Shown: positions 1 to 9,013, counted from the stretch's first letter. The stretch is DNA of 64,000 bases from an uncultured Saprospiraceae bacterium (GCA_937981555.1 CALJOK010000057.1:62001-126000), one strand, 5' to 3'. Numbers and translations are program-made. The notes: generated by a model not told the origin, from the letters alone.

Positions 1-709
1 TGGAATTGCATTAGTAGATATAGGTGGAGGAACAACTGATATTACTATTTTCCAAGAAGGTATTATTCGCCATACGGCTGTGATTCCTTTTGGTGGAAAT
101 GTAATTACAAAAGACATCAAAGAAGGATGTTCAGTAATTCATCAGCAAGCTGAAAAATTAAAAATTAAATTTGGATCTGCTTTAGCGGAAGAAGTTTATG
201 ATAATCGAATCATTACTATTCCTGGTTTGAAAGGACGTGATCCAAGAGAAATATCTGAAAAGAATTTGGCAAGAATCATCCAAGCAAGAGTGGAAGAAAT
301 TATGGATTATGTGGTTTGGGAAATTCGTCGATCAGGGTATGAGCGTAAGTTAATTGGAGGGATAGTTTTGACAGGGGGAGGAGCCTTGTTAAGCAATATC
401 GAAAAATTAACTGCTTATCACACAGGGATGAATACTCGAATTGGTTTGCCTATTGAGCAATTGGCTCATGGGTATTCAGAACAAATTTGTAGTCCAGTAT
501 TTTCAACTGCTATCGGATTGTTAATCAAAGGTATAGATGCCAATGAAAAACGACCTGAAAGAATTGAAGAACCAGCTGCCGAAGTGGCAGTAGAGGAGAT
601 GGGAGAAAAAGAACCATCAAACGCAAAAGAAGTTGGTGGCAAATGGTATGACCAATTATTCAAAAAAACCAAAGAATGGTTTGAAGACGAACCAGACTCT
701 GAGTTTTAA
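1..709 (+). CDS. ftsA: Cell division protein FtsA (3' part)
   Basis: This is the C-terminal part of FtsA, the actin-like ATPase that ties the FtsZ ring to the inner membrane. The gene begins before the window and the reading frame is open from base 2. The phosphate-binding motif DIGGGTTD lies near the left edge and the adenosine-side motif GIVLTGGGALLSN lies near base 355. A charged, probably disordered linker follows. The protein ends in an amphipathic stretch (KWYDQLFKKTKEWFED) that matches the membrane-targeting helix expected at the FtsA C terminus. ftsZ follows after 66 bases in the same direction, the usual order at the end of the division and cell-wall cluster. The call is secure; only the missing N terminus limits it. 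Confidence 0.96.
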   Translation, partial: GIALVDIGGGTTDITIFQEGIIRHTAVIPFGGNVITKDIKEGCSVIHQQAEKLKIKFGSALAEEVYDNRIITIPGLKGRDPREISEKNLARIIQARVEEIMDYVVWEIRRSGYERKLIGGIVLTGGGALLSNIEKLTAYHTGMNTRIGLPIEQLAHGYSEQICSPVFSTAIGLLIKGIDANEKRPERIEEPAAEVAVEEMGEKEPSNAKEVGGKWYDQLFKKTKEWFEDEPDSEF

Positions 710-775
710 CCGTTCATCATTAACTATGAGACATTATATCTAATTCCTTTATAAAAAAATAAAACACACTATATT

Positions 776-2215
776 ATGTTATTTGATTTGCCAAAAGAAA
801 CTAGCTCAATAATTAAAGTGATTGGCGTCGGAGGTGGCGGAAGCAATGCAGTAAATCACATGTTTGATTTGGGTATCGTAGGAGTAGATTTTGCGATCTG
901 CAATACAGACAACCAAGCTATGGAACTCAGTAAAGTTCCTACAAAAATACAATTAGGGCCAGACTTAACTGAAGGGTTAGGTGCAGGTTCAAAACCAGAT
1001 ATTGGTCGCCAAGCATGTATCGAGTCTATTGACGAGATCAAAACATTCTTGGCCAATGGTACAAAAATGCTTTTTGTAACTGCAGGAATGGGTGGTGGAA
1101 CCGGAACAGGTGCTGCACCGATCATTGCCAAAGCAGCTCAAGAAATGGATATTTTAACGGTAGGGATTGTTACACTTCCATTTTCATTCGAAGGTCGTCG
1201 TCGTTCAAAACAAGGCGTTGATGGATTGGATGAATTAAAGAAAAATGTTGATACATTAATCGTGATTTCTAATGATAAATTACGTCAGATTCACGGTAAT
1301 CTAAAATTATCAGAAGCATTCTCTGAAGCAGATGATATTTTATCAACAGCTGCCAAAGGTATCGCAGAAATCATCACCGTTCCTGGTTATGTGAACGTGG
1401 ATTTTGAAGATGTTAATACCGTTATGAGAGGTAGTGGAGTTGCCATTATGGGAACTGCAACTGCTGAAGGTGATGACCGAGCAAAATTAGCTGTTGATGA
1501 AGCATTAAATTCTCCACTTTTGGAAGAAAATGATATTAGAGGTGCTCAGCACATTTTATTAAATATTACTTCTGGAAACAAAGAGGTAACGATGGACGAA
1601 ATTTTTGAAATCACAGAATTCGTTCAAGAGGAAGCAGGTTTTGGAACAGATTTGATTTGGGGAAATTGTTATGACGAAACTTTGGGTGACCAACTAAGTG
1701 TAACAGTTATCGCAACTGGTTTTGAAGAAAGCCAACCAACTGCTGTCAAAACTGGAAATGCTAAAATTAAAATCCCTTTGGATAGTTCAGAAAATGCTAA
1801 AAAAAAGAATGGCATTTTTGAGGTAGGACATGACCAAGGTCAATCTGCAAATACAGTAGAATTTGATAACGTTCGATCTAACTACGAGCAGTACCAAAGA
1901 CAAATGGGATACTCGTACGAAGAACCTTATGTGAAAAGTGAGGACAAAGAAAGAATGGAAGAAGAACGTAGAAGAAGGCTTGAATTTGAAGCACAAAAAA
2001 GAGAAGAACGCTTGAGAAATCTCAGCGTAAAGTTAAATAATCCACAAACTGTAAATGAGTTGGAAAATGAACCAGCTTACTTACGTCGAAAAGTAAATTT
2101 AGATGATGTTCCTCACAGTAATGAGGAAACTAATTTATCTAGACTTTCGATTACGGATGATGTAGAACCTGAAATCAAAACTGATAATTCATTTCTACAC
2201 GACCGACCGGATTAA
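776..2215 (+). CDS. ftsZ: Cell division protein FtsZ
   Basis: FtsZ is the tubulin-like GTPase that forms the cytokinetic ring at midcell. The 479-residue product has the N-terminal GTP-binding stretch GVGGGGSNAVNHM, the tubulin signature GGGTGTGAAP near residue 110, and the T7-loop region NVDFEDVNTVM. The core ends near residue 320. A long charged linker rich in Glu, Arg and Lys follows (the EEERRRRLEFEAQKREER region), and the protein ends in NSFLHDRPD, presumably the C-terminal peptide that binds FtsA. The linker makes it longer than the roughly 380 residues of E. coli FtsZ, which is common in Bacteroidota. It is probably co-transcribed with ftsA and followed by a hairpin terminator. Confidence 0.98.
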   Translation: MLFDLPKETSSIIKVIGVGGGGSNAVNHMFDLGIVGVDFAICNTDNQAMELSKVPTKIQLGPDLTEGLGAGSKPDIGRQACIESIDEIKTFLANGTKMLFVTAGMGGGTGTGAAPIIAKAAQEMDILTVGIVTLPFSFEGRRRSKQGVDGLDELKKNVDTLIVISNDKLRQIHGNLKLSEAFSEADDILSTAAKGIAEIITVPGYVNVDFEDVNTVMRGSGVAIMGTATAEGDDRAKLAVDEALNSPLLEENDIRGAQHILLNITSGNKEVTMDEIFEITEFVQEEAGFGTDLIWGNCYDETLGDQLSVTVIATGFEESQPTAVKTGNAKIKIPLDSSENAKKKNGIFEVGHDQGQSANTVEFDNVRSNYEQYQRQMGYSYEEPYVKSEDKERMEEERRRRLEFEAQKREERLRNLSVKLNNPQTVNELENEPAYLRRKVNLDDVPHSNEETNLSRLSITDDVEPEIKTDNSFLHDRPD

Positions 2216-2301
2216 AGAAAATGAGTAAGCAATTACTCATTAGGTTCCATTAGGATTCCTAGAGTCCGTTATGGTTCTTTTAAGGGATTAGTTTAAATAT
2301 G

Positions 2302-2334
2302 AAGGCATTCGCACATTGTGTGGATGCCTTTTTT
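2302..2334 (+). terminator. Probable terminator after ftsZ
   Basis: The arms AAGGCAT...CACA and TGTG...ATGCCTT pair around a short loop and run into TTTTTTG. This is a good fit for an intrinsic terminator. A second 8-bp hairpin (ATGAGTAA/TTACTCAT, 2221-2240) lies just after the ftsZ stop but has no T tract. Confidence 0.65.
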
Positions 2335-2454
2335 GATTTTAGGAAAACGTAATTATTTTTCTAAGAGGTATGGCATGTTTTTTTCATTTACTTTTTCATC
2401 TTCCCACCTAATCAATCTCCTCCCGTATTTTTTATTTTTAAATAATTTAAATCG

Positions 2455-3120
2455 ATGAAATTAATTTACAACCAAACTAGTCTTATTTCTTTTTTTCCAA
2501 AAACAATTTATTGCTTGTTCTTTTTATTGTTATTGACTCAATCCTCAATAGCAAATTCCAATAATTTTGACGCAGATGCTTTGGGGCGTTTTTCAGCAAA
2601 AGTTAAAAACTGTGAAGTGAAATTAATCTGGAATACCTTGTCAGAAACTGATTTAAAATTATTTGAAGTGGAGTGGAGTGGAGATGGACATATCTTTCAT
2701 AAAATTCATACTGAATATACTTCTGGTTATTCTCCAAATAGTGGACTATACGAATTTCTTGATATAAATGCTTGGTACAGTAATTATTACCGTTTGAAGT
2801 TGATTAATTTCGATGGTTCTTTTAGTTATTCAAAAACTATCATTGCAAAAAAAGAATGTAAAACGCTTAGTCCACTTTCTGTTTTTCCAAATCCAGTTTC
2901 AGCAAATTCTAGTATTATAAATTTAGAATTTACTCCAACTAGAGCTCAGGCGCAAATTTTAATCAACGATATGTTAGGAAGAACGATCCAAAGATTAACG
3001 CTTGATGTAGATAGTGGAATTTCTAATAAATTTGAATTAGATATTTCTAATTATCCATCGGGAACTTACAATATGATTCTTGTCGGAGAACGACAAGCTA
3101 AAATATTTGTTATCAAGTAA
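2455..3120 (+). CDS. Small secreted protein with T9SS type A sorting domain
   Basis: This 221-residue protein starts with a hydrophobic signal segment (TIYCLFFLLLLTQSSIA). A domain typical of Bacteroidota surface proteins follows, with VKLIWNTLSETDLKLFEVE and later YRLKLINFDGSFSYS. It ends in a type IX sorting domain starting at VFPNPVSANSS and closing with YPSGTYNMILVGERQAKIFV. It should cross the inner membrane by Sec and the outer membrane by T9SS. No catalytic domain is visible, so it probably has a surface or adhesive role. It stands alone between two terminators. Confidence 0.8.
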   Translation: MKLIYNQTSLISFFPKTIYCLFFLLLLTQSSIANSNNFDADALGRFSAKVKNCEVKLIWNTLSETDLKLFEVEWSGDGHIFHKIHTEYTSGYSPNSGLYEFLDINAWYSNYYRLKLINFDGSFSYSKTIIAKKECKTLSPLSVFPNPVSANSSIINLEFTPTRAQAQILINDMLGRTIQRLTLDVDSGISNKFELDISNYPSGTYNMILVGERQAKIFVIK

Positions 3121-3151
3121 ATTGATATAATTTTATTTTTTACAAAATATG

Positions 3152-3189
3152 AAAAAGACCTACTCATTAATTTGAGTAGGTCTTTTTTT
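3152..3189 (+). terminator. Intrinsic terminator
   Basis: AAAAAGACCTACTCA pairs with TGAGTAGGTCTTTTT around a short AT loop and continues into a T run. It lies 31 bases after the stop of the small T9SS gene. Confidence 0.85.
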
Positions 3190-3248
3190 GGAAAATAACT
3201 TATGATACTTTTAACCTAAAACTGAACTTAGAGCTTCAATTTTTTTCC

Positions 3249-3256
3249 TACTTTTG
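3249..3256 (+). promoter_or_regulatory. Possible -7 promoter element before apbE
   Basis: TACTTTTG matches the Bacteroidota -7 consensus TAnnTTTG and lies 22 bases before the apbE ATG. No clear TTG is seen 19-20 bases upstream, so the call is tentative. Confidence 0.3.
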
Positions 3257-3278
3257 TCTCATAAAAAAGTAGCAATCC

Positions 3279-4334
3279 ATGAGAGAATTTCTTCCATTCG
3301 TTTTTCTGATTTTATTTTTTTCATGTCAAAATAAACCGCAAGTTTCCACTTCTAAGTTTGTAAAGATTGCAGGGGAGACGATGGGGACGACTTATCATAT
3401 TACTTATGACGATGAGTTGGGGCGTAATTTTAAAAAGGAGGTGGATTCGATTTTGGTGGAGATCAATCAAGATGTTTCTACATACATACCAGATTCGTAT
3501 ATTTCAAAAATTAATAAAGGTTCAAAGGAGGATACAATACAAGATCTTTCGAATTATCAACATTTCAATGAGGTTTTCAAAGTGTCAGATGAAATTTTTA
3601 AAAAGACAAATGGTTATTTTGATCCAACTGTTATGCCATTAGTGAATTATTGGGGATTTGGATATACTGAGAAACGAGCTATCACAAATATTGATAGTAT
3701 TAAAGTTGATTCTCTCAAACAATTAGTGGGCTTAAATAAAATAGAAGCTAGGTGTGATGGATCTCCAATTTTAGGTTGGTTTTGTTTTTATCAAAAAGAA
3801 AATTCTAAAATTGAAATCGATTTCTCCGCAATTGCAAAGGGCTACGCAGTCGATGTCGTCTCTAATTTTTTCGAAGAAAAAAAATCAAAAAACTACCTCG
3901 TAGAAATCGGCGGCGAACTTCGAACCGCAGGCAAAAATTCCAGAGAGAAAATCTGGACCACCGCCATCAATACTCCAAAAATCAACGCTCAACTTAACGA
4001 ATACGAAGCCATCATAAAAGTTAATAATAAAGCCATTGCTACCTCTGGCAACTATCGAAACTTCCACGAAGCCAATGGTGAATGGTATGGTCATGAGATC
4101 AATCCCAAAACTGGTTTTCCAGAAAAAAGTAATTTGCTCAGCGTTACCATTATGGCTGATGATTGCATGAGTGCCGATGCTTACGCTACCGCTATGATGG
4201 TCATGGGTTTAGAAAAATCAAAAGCATTAGCTGAAAAGCTAAATAATATAGATGCCTTTTTTATTTTTGCTAATGAGGAAGGAGAACTGGAGACTTTTTA
4301 TACAAAAGGATTTGAAGGAACAATTGTAGAATAA
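3279..4334 (+). CDS. apbE: FAD:protein FMN transferase ApbE
   Basis: ApbE transfers FMN from FAD to Thr or Ser residues of periplasmic flavoproteins such as NqrB, NqrC and RnfG. The 351-residue protein is a predicted lipoprotein, with an N-terminal hydrophobic stretch ending in the lipobox-like LFFSC. Family landmarks occur in order: GETMGTTYHITY near residue 33, DPTVMPLVNYWGFG, EIDFSAIAKGYAVD, YLVEIGGELRTAG, ATSGNYRNF, and the metal/FAD-binding end HEINPKTGFPE followed by ADDCMSADAYATAM. Length is normal for the family. Its flavinylation targets are not in the window. Confidence 0.95.
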   Translation: MREFLPFVFLILFFSCQNKPQVSTSKFVKIAGETMGTTYHITYDDELGRNFKKEVDSILVEINQDVSTYIPDSYISKINKGSKEDTIQDLSNYQHFNEVFKVSDEIFKKTNGYFDPTVMPLVNYWGFGYTEKRAITNIDSIKVDSLKQLVGLNKIEARCDGSPILGWFCFYQKENSKIEIDFSAIAKGYAVDVVSNFFEEKKSKNYLVEIGGELRTAGKNSREKIWTTAINTPKINAQLNEYEAIIKVNNKAIATSGNYRNFHEANGEWYGHEINPKTGFPEKSNLLSVTIMADDCMSADAYATAMMVMGLEKSKALAEKLNNIDAFFIFANEEGELETFYTKGFEGTIVE

Positions 4335-4360
4335 AATGTATATAAAAAATAAAACGAAAC

Positions 4361-5170
4361 ATGGATTTTAATTTAGAACGAGACCTTTGCTTTTTTGATA
4401 TTGAATCAACTGGGCTAAATGTAGTGCGAGACAAAATTGTGCAAATTGCCATTATCAAATATTCAAAAAACGGAGGTGAACCGGAAGAGTTGGAGATGAT
4501 GATAAATCCAGGAATTCCGATTTCGGAAGAGGCGATGAATGTTCACGGCATCACTCCAAAGATGTTATCGAATAAACCTTCTTTCCAACAAGTGGCTGAT
4601 CAGTTGCTCAAATTTATTGGTGATTCAGATTTGGCGGGGTATAATTCCAATCGTTTTGATGTACCGATGTTGATGGAAGAATTTTCCCGAGTAGGAATTG
4701 AATTAGATATGACTCGACGAAGAACGATTGATGTACAACGGATTTTTTATAAAATGGAACCTCGTACTTTGAGTGCTGCTCTGAAATATTATACAGGAAA
4801 AAAAATAGAAAATGCACACGATGCGCTTTCTGATGTTCGAGCAACTATTGATGTGTTAAAAGGGCAATTAGAAAGATATCAAGACGTTGATTTAGAAGAT
4901 GGCGATGGAAATATCATTGAGAAACCAGTTAAAAATGATATGAAAGCTTTGCATCAATTTACGACTGATGATAAAATGATTGATGCGACGATGCGGTTAA
5001 AATATAATCACGAAGGGGTGATTATTTTTAATTTTGGAAAATATCAAGGACAAGATGCTGCGAAAGTTTTGACACAAGACAAGCAATATTATAATTGGAT
5101 TTTGAATAAGGATTTTTCCAGTCAGGTGAAACAGTTAGTTAAAAAATTAGTGAAGGAATATGGGAAGTAG
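4361..5170 (+). CDS. DnaQ-like 3'-5' exonuclease with ExoX-type C-terminal domain
   Basis: The N-terminal 170 residues form a DEDDh exonuclease. Exo I is FFDIESTGLN near residue 11, Exo II is the GYNSNRFDVPML region, and Exo III is HDALSDVRAT, which holds the catalytic His and Asp. The C-terminal part has IFNFGKYQGQDAAKV and YYNWILNKDF, the pattern of the small domain found at the end of exodeoxyribonuclease X-like proteins. The likely role is 3' trimming of DNA in repair or proofreading, but the substrate cannot be read from sequence. It starts 26 bases after apbE and may share its transcript. Confidence 0.88.
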   Translation: MDFNLERDLCFFDIESTGLNVVRDKIVQIAIIKYSKNGGEPEELEMMINPGIPISEEAMNVHGITPKMLSNKPSFQQVADQLLKFIGDSDLAGYNSNRFDVPMLMEEFSRVGIELDMTRRRTIDVQRIFYKMEPRTLSAALKYYTGKKIENAHDALSDVRATIDVLKGQLERYQDVDLEDGDGNIIEKPVKNDMKALHQFTTDDKMIDATMRLKYNHEGVIIFNFGKYQGQDAAKVLTQDKQYYNWILNKDFSSQVKQLVKKLVKEYGK

Positions 5171-5275
5171 GTAAGAGCAACCTTTTGTGGTTGACCAGTC
5201 CTGCGGGAAAGAATGGAGGAAATATCTTTTTTAAGAAATGGATGGGGTAGGGCAACCACAAGGGATTGCTACTAC
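5171..5275. repeat. Imperfect palindromic intergenic repeat (two degenerate halves)
   Basis: CAACC (5178-5182) pairs with GGTTG (5189-5193). A second hairpin at 5247-5275 has GTAG...GCAACC opposite TTGC...CTAC. Both blocks share the GCAACC/TTGTGGTTG words. This looks like a worn intergenic repeat, and it supplies the false upstream start of the next reading frame. Confidence 0.4.
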
Positions 5276-5296
5276 GGTAAAATAAAAAATAAGAAA

Positions 5297-6193
5297 ATGA
5301 ATTCTAGAAATCCTCAAACTCTTTTCAATATCCTAAAATTTATCACTTATCATTTATTACTCATCACGCTAATTTCAAGTTGCTACACGCCAACTGACGG
5401 TTGTCTAAACATTGATGCCACCAACTACGATGCCTCAGCTGATGAACCTTGCGATGATTGCTGCAATTTCCCAAATTTGAATTTAAAAATCACACACAGT
5501 ATCTCCATAGAAGGTACCTTTGGTCAAGATTCTGTGATTAATCATTCAGCTGATTCTACATTTAATAATTTTGCGAATAATTTTTTTCAGATCAAAGGAA
5601 TGGAGTTCTATTTGTCTGATTTTCAATTAGTTATGACTGATGGGAGTATTGTTGAAGTAGAGGATGAAATGACTTTTATGATCTATGAAGATGCGATAGC
5701 TCAGACTTTAAAGGATACTACAGTTAAAGATGATTTTGTGTTAGTTAACCGAAGTTCTTTTAATTATACGATTGGTGAATTTCGGAAACCAGGGACATTT
5801 ATGGAGTTAAGATTTACAGTAGGGATTGATGAAAAATTAAGTTCTATTGATGCAGATACTTTGTCGAGTGCGCATCCTTTGAGTAGTGAAAATTTAATGT
5901 ATTTCGGTACTCGAGATTCGGGATTTGTATATCAAAAGTTTTCCATAGTAAATGATACCACGACTAATTCAACAGAAATAGAAGTTTATCAGTTGGGAAA
6001 AGAAACGGCTAATTCAGTTCAAGTGATATTCCCTCTGTTTGGAGAAATAGAACCAGGGTTTGATGTGGAAATTCCAATAAGGGTAAATTACACGACGTGG
6101 CTTAAAGGCATAAATTTTGCGGATGATTTAGATGAAACGATTAAATCCTTTTTTGTCAGTAATACGGCAGAGGCGTTTGAAATAGGGGAGTAA
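5297..6193 (+). CDS. MbnP-family lipoprotein (paralogue 1)
   Basis: I place the start at the ATG at 5297. The frame is open from 5213, but only the later start gives a clean signal peptide ending in the lipobox LISSC, and the upstream part is repeat sequence. The mature N terminus carries a GCLNIDATNYDASADEPC-type Cys segment, common before surface domains in Bacteroidota. An MbnP-like domain follows: LNLKITHSISIEG, FFQIKGMEFYLSDFQLV, ELRFTVGIDEKL and HPLSSENLMYF. In the family the segment after HP usually carries tryptophans (MxWxW...). Here it reads MYFGTRDSGFVYQKF with no Trp. MbnP proteins bind copper and are substrates of the di-haem enzyme MbnH, which is encoded two genes downstream. 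Transfer of that function to this paralogue is inference. Confidence 0.75.
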   Translation: MNSRNPQTLFNILKFITYHLLLITLISSCYTPTDGCLNIDATNYDASADEPCDDCCNFPNLNLKITHSISIEGTFGQDSVINHSADSTFNNFANNFFQIKGMEFYLSDFQLVMTDGSIVEVEDEMTFMIYEDAIAQTLKDTTVKDDFVLVNRSSFNYTIGEFRKPGTFMELRFTVGIDEKLSSIDADTLSSAHPLSSENLMYFGTRDSGFVYQKFSIVNDTTTNSTEIEVYQLGKETANSVQVIFPLFGEIEPGFDVEIPIRVNYTTWLKGINFADDLDETIKSFFVSNTAEAFEIGE

Positions 6194-6327
6194 TTGATAA
6201 AAATCATCAATATTTTTATCAACTTTAAAAACTGAAAGAGGGATATATTCGTTTAATGAGAGAAACTCAAACAATTGTATTTTTACAAAAGAAAGAAATC
6301 CTTTAATTAGGGTAAAAAAAGATTCCT

Positions 6328-7092
6328 ATGAAAAAATTATTTGCCATTCTTCTATTTGCTTCTTTCCTTTTTTTCCAATATTCCTGTAAACCTGATCCGA
6401 CATTTGAGGCGACTACTGATGTGGAGTTAATTTTTAAGGGAAAATATGCGGATGAAGTTTTGATGATCAATACTGATTATGATTATGATGGGAGTCCAAT
6501 CAGATTTGACCAATTTAATTTCTACATTTCAAATGTAGTATTGGTTAAAGAAATAGTTGGAAATCCAGAGGAAACAGAATTGTTAGAAATTAATTTTGTT
6601 GATTTGAGTTTTAAGCCAGCTGATGTTGATGATGCAACGGAAGGATTTGTGATCACAGCTCCCAATGTTCCAGTTGGAGAATATTCAGGAATCAAGATCA
6701 ATTTAGGTGTAGCCTCTGATTTGAATAAGACGAGTTGGGAAGATTATGGTAGTGGACATCCACTTCGTATGGCTGGACATTATTGGTCAGCTTGGAACAG
6801 TTTTATTTTTTCCAAAACAGAAGCAAAAATTGATGTGGATTCAGATGGTTCTTTTTCTCATAAATTAGCTTATCATACCGGGTCAGATGATGCTTATCGA
6901 GCTAAATTCTTTGCCAAAAATATTACTTTAGAAGAAGATGTAACCTCAAAAGTTTCTTTCACAGTTGATGCAAAAATGATTTTTTCAGATATTGATGTGA
7001 TGACCGAAACTGGCACGCATAATATTAATGATATGGATTTAGTGAATGAGATTATGGATAACTTGCAAGATCTATCTTTAGCGATTGAGTAG
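6328..7092 (+). CDS. MbnP-family lipoprotein (paralogue 2)
   Basis: This 254-residue predicted lipoprotein (FLFFQYSC lipobox) has the MbnP fold landmarks: VELIFKGKYADEVL, RFDQFNFYISNVVLV, GEYSGIKINLGVA and HPLRMAGHYWSAWNSFIFSK. The two Trp residues sit where the family usually has them. In studied MbnP/MbnH pairs the enzyme oxidises one MbnP tryptophan to kynurenine next to the copper site, so this copy could be a genuine MbnH substrate. It lies 134 bases after its paralogue and 65 bases before the peroxidase gene. Confidence 0.82.
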   Translation: MKKLFAILLFASFLFFQYSCKPDPTFEATTDVELIFKGKYADEVLMINTDYDYDGSPIRFDQFNFYISNVVLVKEIVGNPEETELLEINFVDLSFKPADVDDATEGFVITAPNVPVGEYSGIKINLGVASDLNKTSWEDYGSGHPLRMAGHYWSAWNSFIFSKTEAKIDVDSDGSFSHKLAYHTGSDDAYRAKFFAKNITLEEDVTSKVSFTVDAKMIFSDIDVMTETGTHNINDMDLVNEIMDNLQDLSLAIE

Positions 7093-7102
7093 TAAAATAA
7101 AT

Positions 7103-7140
7103 TAACGATTTAGGATTTTTCGAAAAATCCTAAATCGTTA
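7103..7140. repeat. Perfect 38-bp palindrome
   Basis: The 19 bases from 7103 (TAACGATTTAGGATTTTTC) are the exact reverse complement of 7122-7140, with no spacer. It lies between the MbnP and di-haem peroxidase genes, which run in the same direction. There is no T tract after it, so a simple terminator is unlikely. Confidence 0.85.
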
Positions 7141-7157
7141 ACTCCCAACTAGTAACT

Positions 7158-8267
7158 ATGAACAAAATATATTTTCTTTTCTTTTTTCTTTTCCTATTTA
7201 TTTTGAGTTGCGGTGATGATGATACACCAGAAGAATGTGGTGTTACAGGCGATCTATCCGATATTCCATACAATCCTCAAAGCTTTTCAATTACCAAACC
7301 TGATGGTTTTCCTTCGATGTTTATTCCTGCGGATAATCCAATGACCGTTGAAGGAATAGAGTTGGGGCGACATCTTTTTTTTGATCCAATTCTTTCCGCA
7401 GATAGCACGATGTCTTGTTCTAGTTGTCATCTACCTTCATTAAGTTTTACAGATGGAGGAGCTACAAGTGTTGGAATTAATGGTATTTCAGGAGTGCGGA
7501 GTTCGATGAGTTTGTTGAATATTGGCTATGTGGAGAAAGGCTTGTTTTGGGATGGAAGATCTAATGATTTAGAAGATCAGGCAATACTACCTGTGGAAGA
7601 TCCTATCGAATTACATGACACCTGGGAAAATGTAGAGGGGAAATTAATAGCTCATCCTAGTTACCCTGAAATGTTTCGAGAAGCTTTCGGAATCGAAGAT
7701 CGGTCAGAAATAACCAAAGAACTTGCAGCAAAAGCTATAGCCCAATTTGAAAGAACTTTAATTGGTGCTGATTCAAAATATGATAAAGTCATCTTTCAAG
7801 GGCAAGCGGCATTTACCGATTCGGAAGATAGAGGGATGAGAATGTTTACAGATGCGCAAGGTGGATTACCTGATGCAGAATGTGCACATTGCCATGCTTT
7901 GCATTTAGGGACTACTGACGATTTTTTTAATAATGGTTTAGATTCTGTTGGATCATTGACGGAATTTATTGATTTAGGTTTAGGAGGAGTGACTCAGGAC
8001 ACTTTTGATAATGGGAAATTCCGTGCGCCTACTTTGCGTAATATTGCGCTGACAGCCCCTTATATGCACGATGGCCGATTTGAAACATTGGAAGAGGTCA
8101 TTGATTTTTATAATGAAAGTCCTAATCATAATAATTCTTCAAATGTAGATGTTAATATCCGTCCTTTGGAATTGACTGCTGAGCAAAAACAAGATTTGAT
8201 TAATTTTTTGCACACACTTACCGATACTATTTTTACCACGAATCCGACATTTCAGAGTCCTTTTTAA
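7158..8267 (+). CDS. Di-haem cytochrome c peroxidase, MbnH/MauG type
   Basis: This 369-residue predicted lipoprotein (FILSC lipobox) has two c-type haem sites, CSSCH near residue 93 and CAHCH near residue 247. Other family landmarks are ELGRHLFFDPILSAD, GLFWDGRSNDLEDQA, FRAPTLRNIALTAPYMHDGRF and LTAEQKQDLINFL. Members reduce peroxide or oxidise tryptophans in partner proteins. The adjacent MbnP genes strongly favour the MbnH role of modifying an MbnP tryptophan, rather than stand-alone peroxide detoxification. The protein should sit on the periplasmic or outer face. A methionine in PYMHDG at the distal position is more peroxidase-like than MauG-like. Confidence 0.9.
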   Translation: MNKIYFLFFFLFLFILSCGDDDTPEECGVTGDLSDIPYNPQSFSITKPDGFPSMFIPADNPMTVEGIELGRHLFFDPILSADSTMSCSSCHLPSLSFTDGGATSVGINGISGVRSSMSLLNIGYVEKGLFWDGRSNDLEDQAILPVEDPIELHDTWENVEGKLIAHPSYPEMFREAFGIEDRSEITKELAAKAIAQFERTLIGADSKYDKVIFQGQAAFTDSEDRGMRMFTDAQGGLPDAECAHCHALHLGTTDDFFNNGLDSVGSLTEFIDLGLGGVTQDTFDNGKFRAPTLRNIALTAPYMHDGRFETLEEVIDFYNESPNHNNSSNVDVNIRPLELTAEQKQDLINFLHTLTDTIFTTNPTFQSPF

Positions 8268-9013
8268 TATTAGTGATATAAGTTTTTATTCAAAGGAAAT
8301 TATCGCCTGAGATCTTATCTGTATAAAAGATGATTCCTGTATAAATAGTTATGGATTTAAAAATTCAATTTCCTTTCCAATGAGCATCATGGTGCCTTTG
8401 ATAAATGTAGAAGGCTAAATCTAACTTTAAGAAGATATGTTTAAGAAGTAAAAAAAATCTTTCCAATCAAAAATCCTTTTTTCTCAAATTGAATTAACTA
8501 TTGACCTAATACTTGTTATTTTTTTCTAGAAAAACACATATAAATTATCCTAAAATTTATCGAGTTACCCCCCACAGTTTTGCCAATAACGCAATATTGT
8601 TTTTTGTATATGAAAACTCTTATTTTTTAATCTTATTGATTTCATTAGGTTTTTTAGTCTAAAATGATTCCACATTAGTTTTTTTTCACATAATTTTTTT
8701 TTCATATAAAAATAGAAATCCTTGTCACAGTACTATTAGTTTTTTTATTTTTTTACCTCTTAAATGAGGGTTCTAGGCATATTGTTTGCCTATTAGATAA
8801 CTGTTCCGATGCAGGATACACAAACATAAAAACTCCCACAATTTTTCCCCGTACTAAGTTTTACAAACAACTACACTATCAACAGTAACACACTTTATTT
8901 ATTACAGGTTTCTTGAAAAAGCATTAGCTAAAAAATACGATGCAAAAAAAAATAGCTAATGGTTGGATCATTCCTGTGATTATTTCATGAACATTTCAAA
9001 GTGTTACGATTTT
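8268..9013. other. Gene-free AT-rich stretch before the subtilase gene
   Basis: No reading frame of interest and no RNA gene is seen. The stretch has many T runs and one 9-bp inverted repeat near its right end, annotated separately. The promoter of the downstream subtilase gene presumably lies here, but I could not find a clean TTG-N19-TAnnTTTG site. Confidence 0.5.
8922..8961. repeat. 9-bp inverted repeat just upstream of the subtilase gene
   Basis: CATTAGCTA (8922-8930) is the exact reverse complement of TAGCTAATG (8953-8961), separated by 22 A-rich bases. It lies about 50 bases before the chosen start at 9014 and could be an operator or a 5' leader hairpin. Confidence 0.45.

Noticed and set aside
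856-1131. Long minus-strand frame inside ftsZ and similar frames inside other strong genes.
   Set aside because: They are shadows of well-supported genes and have no start context or recognisable protein features.
5213-5296. Upstream extension of the first MbnP gene.
   Set aside because: The extra 28 residues come from the palindromic repeat and would bury the signal peptide; the ATG at 5297 is better.
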